Assembly (NCBI RefSeq): GCF_006539865.1
Contig: NZ_BJNV01000023.1
Span: 1-58,772, forward strand
Source of the DNA: Zoogloea ramigera
Lineage (GTDB): Bacteria > Pseudomonadota > Gammaproteobacteria > Burkholderiales > Rhodocyclaceae
DNA: 58,772 nucleotides
Reading direction: 5' to 3'
A program made the position numbers and the translations under genes. Below are positions 53,083-58,772 of the stretch, piece by piece (the first letter of the stretch is position 1; each line of letters starts with the position of its first letter). The notes under the pieces were generated by a model. That model was given only the letters and a program-made list of their open reading frames with translations, ran no database searches and was not told where the DNA came from.

Positions 53083-54165
53083 TCAGCGGGTCCGCAGCCA
53101 GTTGCGGCGCCAGAAGGCCGCGGCCATCACGGTTGCCGCGCCGCCCATCACGCCCAGCGCAATCCAGAAACCCTCCGGGTCGTCGAGGAGGGGCATCGTG
53201 TGGAAGTTCATCCCGAATATGCCGGCGATCAGGGTGGCCGGCATGAACAGGGTGGTCAGCACGGTGAGGATGCGCACCTCGGTGTTCAGGCGGTTGCTGA
53301 CGCTCGACAGGTAGATGTCGAGCAGGTCGGCGAGGAGGTCGCGCACCGACTCGAGGGATTCGAGCACATGCACGGTGTGGTCGTAGATGTCCCGCAGGTA
53401 GAGCCGGGTGTCGGCGGTAAAGAAGCCGTTGTCGGCCCGCGACAGGGTGTTGAGGATCTCCCGCAGCGGCCAGATGGCCCGGCGCAGCACCAGCGCCTCG
53501 TGCTTGACCCGGTTGATCTCGGCCAGCAGGGCCGGGTTGGGCCGGCTGAGGGCCTCATCCTCGAGGTCTTCGGCCATGTCCGAGAGGTTGTCCAGCATCA
53601 CGAAATAGCGGTCCACAAGGGTGTCGAGGAGCGCGTAGGCCAGGTAGTCGGGGCCGTGGGCGCGCATCGCGCCGTGCTCCGCGCGCAGGCGCTCGCGCAC
53701 CGCCTCGAAGGCGCCGGTGGCGCGCTCCTGGAAGGTCAGCACGAAGTTGCGGCCGAGCACGATGCTCACCTGGTCGGAGGTGAGGCTGCGGGTCTCGGTG
53801 TCGAAGTCGAAGCAGCGCGCGACGATGTACTGGTAGTCGGTGTATTCGTCGCTCTTGGGGCGCTGCTGGGTGTTCAGGATGTCTTCCTGGACCAGCGGGT
53901 GGAGCTTGAAGCGCCGGCCGATCTCGGCCATCACCGTCGGGTCATGCAGCCCGTATACGTTGAGCCACATCTTCTCGCGGTTCGCATGGTGGCCGCGGGA
54001 CGCTTCGAGAGATTCAAAAAGGGTTTCGGTGACGCCGCGGGCGTCGAACTCGATCAGCGTGATGCTGGGCTTGTCGGTCTTGATCTCGCCGATGTGCACC
54101 AGTGAACCTGGGGGTAACCCTAGCTTTCGGGTTGGGCGGGTTCGTTTCTTGCTAGACTTTCGCAT
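53083..54165 (-). CDS. corA: CorA-family magnesium/cobalt transporter
   Basis: A 360-aa CorA-type divalent cation channel. The N-terminal cytosolic domain includes WLNVYGLHDPTVMAEIG and HPLVQEDILNTQQRPK. A long stalk helix follows, and two C-terminal membrane helices flank the signature GIFGMNFHTMP. The protein ends in a basic RRNWLRTR. ATG 54165 gives a Lys/Arg-rich N-terminus (RKSSKKRTRPTRK) and fits family length; there is no clear ribosome-binding site. It is divergent from pntAA. Confidence 0.94.
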   Translation of the reverse strand: MRKSSKKRTRPTRKLGLPPGSLVHIGEIKTDKPSITLIEFDARGVTETLFESLEASRGHHANREKMWLNVYGLHDPTVMAEIGRRFKLHPLVQEDILNTQQRPKSDEYTDYQYIVARCFDFDTETRSLTSDQVSIVLGRNFVLTFQERATGAFEAVRERLRAEHGAMRAHGPDYLAYALLDTLVDRYFVMLDNLSDMAEDLEDEALSRPNPALLAEINRVKHEALVLRRAIWPLREILNTLSRADNGFFTADTRLYLRDIYDHTVHVLESLESVRDLLADLLDIYLSSVSNRLNTEVRILTVLTTLFMPATLIAGIFGMNFHTMPLLDDPEGFWIALGVMGGAATVMAAAFWRRNWLRTR

Positions 54166-54320
54166 CGTTACCCAGCTATTTGAATGAAATGATCGATTTC
54201 TCCCGCCGTGGGCGCACCCGTTGCCCATATGCTGGCCGGAGAAGACACCAGATTACTCCCCGTTCGCGCGTTTTCGCCGGCGACGGCCACTGAATTCCAA
54301 CTACCCACTGAGGAGCTTCC

Positions 54321-55445
54321 ATGCCTCTGGTCATCGGTGTGACCAAAGAGTTTACGCCGGGTGAGCGCCGTGTTGCGCTTGTTCCGGATGTAGCCAAGAA
54401 ATATCAAGGGCTTGGTGCAGCTTTGCTGCTCCAGGCAGGTGCCGGCGCATCGGCTTATTATCGTGACGAGGATTTCGGCGCCGCCGAGCTCGCGGCCGAA
54501 GCCGGCCCCGTGCTGGCCAAGGCCGACGTGGTCCTCCAGGTCCAGCCGCTGGGCCTCGAGGACATCGCGATGCTCAAGCCGGGCGCCGTTCTGGTGGGCC
54601 TGCAGCAGCCGTGGTCGAGCCCCGAGCGGGTGAAGCTCTTGGTTGAAAAGCAGATCACCTGCTTTGCTCTCGAGCTGCTGCCGCGCATCTCCCGCGCCCA
54701 GAGCATGGACGTGCTGTCCAGCCAGGCCGCGGTGGCGGGCTACGAGTGCGCGCTGATCGCCGCCGACCACAGCCCCAAGTTCTTCCCGATGCTCACCTAC
54801 GCCGCCGGCACCATCCGCCCGGCCAAGGTGCTGGTGATCGGTGCCGGCGTGGCCGGCCTGCAGGCCATCGCCACCGCCAAGCGCCTCGGCGCCATGGTGT
54901 CGGGCTACGACGTGCGCCCGGAGACCAAGGAGCAGATCGAGTCCCTCGGCGCCAAGTTCGTCGACACCGGCGTCTCGGCTGCGGGGGCGGGCGGCTATGC
55001 CCGCGAGCTGACCGACGAGGAGAAGCGCATCCAGGCCGACAAGCTCGGCCGGGCCATCGCCGAGTGCGACGCGCTGATCACCACCGCCGCGATCCCCGGC
55101 AAGAAGGCGCCGCAGATCGTGACCGCCGAGATGGTGGCGCGCATGAAGCCGGGCTCGGTGGTCGTCGACATGGCGGCCGAGAGCGGCGGCAACGTGGCTG
55201 GCACCCAGGCCGGTGAGAAGACCCTGGTCGGCGAGACCCTGGTCATCGGCCCGGTGAACATCCCCAGCCGGATGCCGGTGCACGCCTCCGAGATGTACGC
55301 CAAGAACCTCTACAACTTCATCTCGCCCTTCATCAAGGATGGCGTGCTCGGCCTCGACTGGGAAGACGAGGTGCTCGCCGGCGCCTGCCTGACCCACGCC
55401 GGCGAAATCCGCCACGCGGGCGTCAAGGCCGCGCTGGGCCTGTAA
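54321..55445 (+). CDS. pntAA: NAD(P) transhydrogenase alpha subunit part 1
   Basis: A 374-aa NAD(H)-binding domain I of the proton-translocating transhydrogenase. MPLVIGVTKEFTPGERRVA, RISRAQSMDVLSSQAAVAGYE and the Rossmann motif VLVIGAGVAGLQAIATAKRLGA are typical. GAGGAG precedes the ATG. The alpha subunit is split into PntAA and PntAB, as in Rhodospirillum and many Betaproteobacteria, in contrast to the fused PntA of E. coli. It is followed by pntAB after 11 bp. Confidence 0.96.
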   Translation: MPLVIGVTKEFTPGERRVALVPDVAKKYQGLGAALLLQAGAGASAYYRDEDFGAAELAAEAGPVLAKADVVLQVQPLGLEDIAMLKPGAVLVGLQQPWSSPERVKLLVEKQITCFALELLPRISRAQSMDVLSSQAAVAGYECALIAADHSPKFFPMLTYAAGTIRPAKVLVIGAGVAGLQAIATAKRLGAMVSGYDVRPETKEQIESLGAKFVDTGVSAAGAGGYARELTDEEKRIQADKLGRAIAECDALITTAAIPGKKAPQIVTAEMVARMKPGSVVVDMAAESGGNVAGTQAGEKTLVGETLVIGPVNIPSRMPVHASEMYAKNLYNFISPFIKDGVLGLDWEDEVLAGACLTHAGEIRHAGVKAALGL

Positions 55446-55456
55446 GGAGAAAACCC

Positions 55457-55741
55457 ATGGATGGAATGCTCGCACTCTATATCTTCATGCTCGCGGCCTT
55501 CACCGGCTACGAGGTCATTTCCCGCGTGCCGGTGATCCTGCACACGCCGCTGATGTCCGGCTCCAACTTCGTCCACGGCGTGGTGCTGGTGGGCGGCATG
55601 ATCGCCCTCGGCCAGGCCGAGACGCCCCTCGAGCAGGCCATCGGCTTTGTCGCCGTACTGCTCGGCGCGGCCAACGCGGCCGGCGGTTACGTGGTGACCG
55701 AACGCATGCTCGCCATGTTCAAGTCGAAGGAGAAGAACTGA
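55457..55741 (+). CDS. pntAB: NAD(P) transhydrogenase alpha subunit part 2
   Basis: A 94-aa membrane subunit with three to four helices. LYIFMLAAFTGYEVISRVP and the TPLMSGSNFVHGVVLVGGM block (domain II motifs) are intact. It carries part of the proton channel. AAGGAG lies upstream of ATG 55457. Its stop overlaps the pntB start (TGATG). Confidence 0.95.
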   Translation: MDGMLALYIFMLAAFTGYEVISRVPVILHTPLMSGSNFVHGVVLVGGMIALGQAETPLEQAIGFVAVLLGAANAAGGYVVTERMLAMFKSKEKN

Positions 55742-57114
55742 TGGCTATCAAGTGGCTGATTGACGCGAGCTACTTCGTTGCCGCGATTCTGTTCATTCTC
55801 GGCCTGAAGGGCATGAGCTCGCCGGTCTCGGCGCGCAAGGGCATCGTCTGGGCCGGTGTCGGCATGGTGCTCGCCACGGTGGTCACCTTCCTCACCCCCG
55901 GCATGGGCAACATGCTGCTGATGGTCATCGCCATCGGCCTCGGCGGCGTGCTCGCCTGGGTCTCCGGCAAGCGGGTCGCGATGACCGACATGCCCCAGAT
56001 GGTCGCCATCTACAACGGCATGGGCGGCGGCGCGGCGGCGGCCATTGCGGCGGTCGAGTTCGCCCGCGGCGAGATGCACGGCACCGTGGTCACCCTGCTG
56101 GCCACGCTGGGTGCGCTGATCGGCGCGGTGTCCTTCTCGGGTTCGGTGGTGGCCTGGGCCAAGCTCCAGGGCGTCATGAACAAGGCCTTCCGGCTGCCGG
56201 CGCAGAACGCCGTCAACGTGGTGCTGGCCCTGGTGACCGTGGGCTTCGGCGCCGCCATCGTGATCGCCCCGCAGGTCGACCCGATGCTGGTGGGCGCGTT
56301 CTTCGTGCTGGCGCTGGTGCTCGGCGCCGTCATCACGCTGCCCATCGGTGGCGCCGACATGCCGGTGGTGATCTCGCTGTTCAACGCCTTCACCGGCCTG
56401 GCGGTGGGTTTCGAGGGCTTCGTGATGGGCATCCCGGCGCTGATCATCGCCGGTATCGTGGTCGGCGCGGCCGGCACCCTGCTCACCCAGCTGATGGCCA
56501 AGGCCATGAACCGGCCGATCAGCAACATCCTGTTCGTGCCGATGGCTGCCGCCGGCGGCGGCGAGGCGGTCGAGGGTGAGCAGAAGGAAGTCGGCGCGAT
56601 GGACGCCGCGGCCATGATGCGCTACGCCAGCAAGGTCATCATCGTGCCGGGCTACGGCATGGCGGTGGCCGGCGCCCAGCACAAGGTGTGGGAGATGTCC
56701 GAGCTGCTCGAGGAGGCGGGCGTCGAGGTGGTCTTCGCGATCCACCCGGTGGCGGGCCGCATGCCCGGCCACATGAACGTGCTGCTGGCCGAGGCCGGCG
56801 TGCCCTACGAGAAGATCTTCGACCTTGAAGAGATCAACGCCGACTTCGCCCAGGCCGACGTGGCCCTGGTGATCGGTGCCAACGACGTGGTGAACCCGTC
56901 GGCGCGCACCGACAAGTCCAGCCCGATCTACGGCATGCCGATTCTCAACGCCGACATGGCGCAGAACGTCATCGTCGTGAAGCGCGGCAAGGGCACCGGC
57001 TACTCGGGCATCGAGAACGCGCTGTTCTACAAGGACAACACCCGCCTGCTCTACGGCTCTGCCCAGCAGGCCATCGGCGAGGTGATCCAGCACGTGAAGG
57101 CGATGTCGGTGTAA
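55741..57114 (+). CDS. pntB: NAD(P) transhydrogenase beta subunit
   Basis: A 457-aa subunit. Residues 1-260 form the membrane part of domain II, with nine or so helices. The rest is the NADP(H)-binding domain III, with the fingerprint VPGYGMAVAGAQHKVWEM and later LVIGANDVVNPSARTD. Together with PntAA and PntAB it couples hydride transfer from NADH to NADP+ to proton entry, supplying NADPH. A terminator follows about 70 bp after the stop. Confidence 0.97.
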   Translation: MAIKWLIDASYFVAAILFILGLKGMSSPVSARKGIVWAGVGMVLATVVTFLTPGMGNMLLMVIAIGLGGVLAWVSGKRVAMTDMPQMVAIYNGMGGGAAAAIAAVEFARGEMHGTVVTLLATLGALIGAVSFSGSVVAWAKLQGVMNKAFRLPAQNAVNVVLALVTVGFGAAIVIAPQVDPMLVGAFFVLALVLGAVITLPIGGADMPVVISLFNAFTGLAVGFEGFVMGIPALIIAGIVVGAAGTLLTQLMAKAMNRPISNILFVPMAAAGGGEAVEGEQKEVGAMDAAAMMRYASKVIIVPGYGMAVAGAQHKVWEMSELLEEAGVEVVFAIHPVAGRMPGHMNVLLAEAGVPYEKIFDLEEINADFAQADVALVIGANDVVNPSARTDKSSPIYGMPILNADMAQNVIVVKRGKGTGYSGIENALFYKDNTRLLYGSAQQAIGEVIQHVKAMSV

Positions 57115-57181
57115 ACCGGCAGCGCACCCCGCGGCGGCCGGTGGGTTGGCGGCTGCGGGGGGGGCTGGAGCCTTGAAGTGG

Positions 57182-57213
57182 AAAGGAGCGGCCTTCGGGC
57201 GGCTCCTTTTTTA
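57182..57213 (+). terminator. Intrinsic terminator of the pnt operon
   Basis: AAAGGAGC-GGCC / GGC-GGCTCCTTT stem with TTCG loop is followed by a T-run. Confidence 0.88.
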
Positions 57214-57309
57214 TTGTGCGCTCGTCCCGCTACAGCCGGGGTCGCCGCTACCTTGCAGGCGGGGCTGCCGTCGCCCCTGCACTCGGGCAGGCTGTGCGAG
57301 CGGGGCGGC

Positions 57310-57990
57310 TCAGCCCCCGACCGCCACATTGACCTCGCCGCTCCACTCGCCGACCTGGGTGTCGCGGAGGCGGTAGATGGCCTTGTATTTCCAGACGGCG
57401 CCGCTGGCGGGCCGGGTGCTGGTGTCGGTGTAGTCGGTGCCGCTGGTGATGGTGGCGAGACGGAAGCCCTGGCCGTCGTCGCGATCGGCCCAGATTTCGA
57501 TGGCGTCGGCGTCGCCCTTGGGCCACTTGATGACCGGTTGGCCGGCCACGCTGCGGGTGTCCAGGACGGGCTTCCAGTCGTCGGGGGTGACGCGCTGCTC
57601 GGGGCCGATGATCTGGAGGTCGTGGCCGATCGCCTCGTTGTACTGGTGGGCCGTCTTGAGGCGGGAGACGAGGGCGATCAGCCGCGGCACGATGCCCGGA
57701 GCGACGTCCCGCGCCGGCACGGGCAGGTGGGGCAATTGGGGCCGCGGGTTCACGCGCACCCCGCCGTCACGCTGGAGGTTCTTGTAGGCCGTCCACTGCC
57801 GGGCGTTGGCCTGGATGCTGTCTGTGGAGGCGATGGCATGGCGGAAGGCCTCGGCGTCGGCCTGCAGGCTGGCGATGTCGGCGGCGCTGACTTCGAGGGT
57901 CTCGGCATAGGCCGGGAGGCGGCGTGCCAGGTGTTCGAGCAGCTGGGCCTTGCCGCTGTCGTCCCGGGGCAGGTAATAGTTCTTGGCCAT
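57310..57990 (-). CDS. Hypothetical protein with C-terminal fibronectin-III-like domain
   Basis: A 226-aa protein. A strong AAGGAG lies 8 bases before ATG 57990. Residues 1-130 are helical: MAKNYYLPRDDSGKAQLLEH starts a pattern I associate with a family of uncharacterised proteins of about 200-230 aa. They carry an N-terminal helical bundle (ETLEVSAADIASLQADAEAF) and a Pro-rich hinge (VNPRPQLPHLPVPA). The C-terminal 90 residues, with IKWPKGDADAIEIWADRDD, TDYTDTSTRPASGAVWKY and GEWSGEVNVAVGG, look like a fibronectin type III beta-sandwich. There is no signal peptide, and its function is unknown. Repeat array 2 lies directly upstream. Confidence 0.75.
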   Translation of the reverse strand: MAKNYYLPRDDSGKAQLLEHLARRLPAYAETLEVSAADIASLQADAEAFRHAIASTDSIQANARQWTAYKNLQRDGGVRVNPRPQLPHLPVPARDVAPGIVPRLIALVSRLKTAHQYNEAIGHDLQIIGPEQRVTPDDWKPVLDTRSVAGQPVIKWPKGDADAIEIWADRDDGQGFRLATITSGTDYTDTSTRPASGAVWKYKAIYRLRDTQVGEWSGEVNVAVGG

Positions 57991-58123
57991 CTTGGATCTC
58001 CTTGTGGTGGGGGGGCTGCAGCGTGAATGCGGGGGGCCGGAAAGGCCGGATGCAAAAACACCGGGAGCGGTGACGCCGCCGCCGGGCGATGTATTCGCGG
58101 CCCCAGGCGGCGGTACAAAATGC

Positions 58124-58467
58124 CGGGAATGGATGTAGAAATTGTCGATAGGCGCTACGCGATGATCGGAAGGCGACGCGCGATGATCGGAAGGTGGCGC
58201 GTAATCATAGGAAGATACCGTGCGGCCGATAAAAGATGGATTCCCGTGATCGGAAGGCATCGCGCTGCAGACAGAAGATGTCACCCTTACGCCGGAAGGC
58301 GTAGCGCCGCCGATGGAAGGCAGTAAGAAACACCTGCGTGGCGTGTCCCTGTCGTTATTACATTTCAACCGAGCATCGGTAGACGCTAAAAAGCATTCGG
58401 TAGACGTGTAGCCGTGACAAGGCGATGTGTTCCCTTGGTAAAGATGGGAGCCCGGCTCATGGAGAGT
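58124..58467. repeat. Degenerate 21-bp tandem repeat array (array 2)
   Basis: About 16 in-phase 21-bp units. TCGGAAGG occurs at 58166, 58187 and 58250. Variants at the other 21-bp steps include TCGATAGG (58145), TAGGAAGA (58208), CCGGAAGG (58292), ATGGAAGG (58313) and TCGGTAGA (58376 and 58397). The units become more divergent rightwards. It lies upstream of the hypothetical FN3-like gene. Same period and same core as array 1. Confidence 0.85.
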
Positions 58468-58772
58468 ATCGTCGGAAAGCTGCTGCGACGCCGTCAAGGC
58501 CTGGGAGGGTGCGACTCGGGCTGTGTGTGCGGTGCTTGAGGAGTCGGACGGCATGGGGTAGGGGCGGCCGGTGAATGCAGATAGGGTTTTGGATGGGGCT
58601 GGCGGCTTATTTTTCGTGGATGATAAGGCGGGCGCCTGGGATAGGCAACGGAAAATGCGATGTGAGTATTTGCTGGGCTGTTCGCTGGCGGGGGGGCGCC
58701 GCTCTCAATCGATTCGGGGCCCTCGGCCGGGCCCTGTTCCGACAGTCTCGTAGCGCAGTCGGGTAGGTCAAT
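58468..58772. other. Right edge of window, no gene assigned
   Basis: About 300 bp follow array 2. Short open frames exist, but none has a ribosome-binding site, a recognisable domain or convincing codon use. A gene starting beyond the edge cannot be excluded. Confidence 0.4.

Noticed and set aside
54168-55475. Long minus-strand frame opposite pntAA
   Set aside because: It is a shadow of pntAA, with no domain and biased composition.
58124-58467. CRISPR array or iteron origin
   Set aside because: There are no spacers and no replication gene, and the repeats degrade steadily to one side as in an old minisatellite.

Overview
The window is high-GC chromosomal DNA of a Proteobacterium. Gene families and gene order (yqgE-ruvX-pyrR-pyrB-inactive pyrC; pcnB-folK-DUF486-deoxynucleoside kinase-panB-panC) fit a Betaproteobacterium, most likely a member of the Rhodocyclales (Azoarcus/Thauera/Zoogloea-like). 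That placement is inferred from content and order, not from a database search. A visibly less GC-rich block of about 20.6 kb (24.39-44.95 kb) interrupts this backbone and is a mobile element.

Left backbone (1-24.39 kb): a truncated Cache-domain sensor; a histidine phosphatase; a TRAP transporter pair (dctQM) with no solute-binding protein beside it; a diguanylate cyclase; the pyrimidine cluster yqgE-ruvX-pyrR-pyrB-pyrC' on the minus strand; a CPD photolyase; an intergenic array of 21-bp repeats; an overlapping operon uppP-hydrolase-yqiA-methyltransferase; an HD-GYP phosphodiesterase; a group of haem proteins (DUF3365 cytochrome, cytochrome c', cytochrome b561) with a MipA-like porin; a YfiM-like protein, a CBS protein and an orphan response regulator; then panC, panB and a deoxynucleoside kinase.

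Mobile element (24.39-44.95 kb): it lies inside a DUF486 (DMT family) membrane-protein gene. The first 23 codons of that gene are at 45,015-44,947 and the remainder is at 24,390-24,109, and a 9-bp direct repeat (TACCAGGCG) marks the two junctions. The left end carries a six-gene operon in which every cistron overlaps the next: three tyrosine recombinases of 463, 710 and 709 aa, two small helical proteins, and a RecD2-like helicase. Cargo follows: an XRE regulator divergent from a DUF2726 protein; a defence-like operon of DNA methyltransferase, SF2 helicase and GIY-YIG nuclease; a serine resolvase with a res-like site; and a convergent pair of a ComEC-like metallo-beta-lactamase-fold protein and a patatin-like phospholipase. 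This region is the best candidate for an undescribed system.

Right backbone (44.95-58.77 kb): folK and pcnB; a hydroxypyruvate isomerase-like gene; the glycolate oxidase genes glcD, a small membrane ORF, glcE (TTG start) and glcF; a PP2C phosphatase; a CorA-type transporter; the proton-translocating transhydrogenase genes pntAA-pntAB-pntB; a small FN3-like protein of unknown function; and a second, diverged 21-bp repeat array with the same TCGGAAGG core as the array near 10.5 kb.
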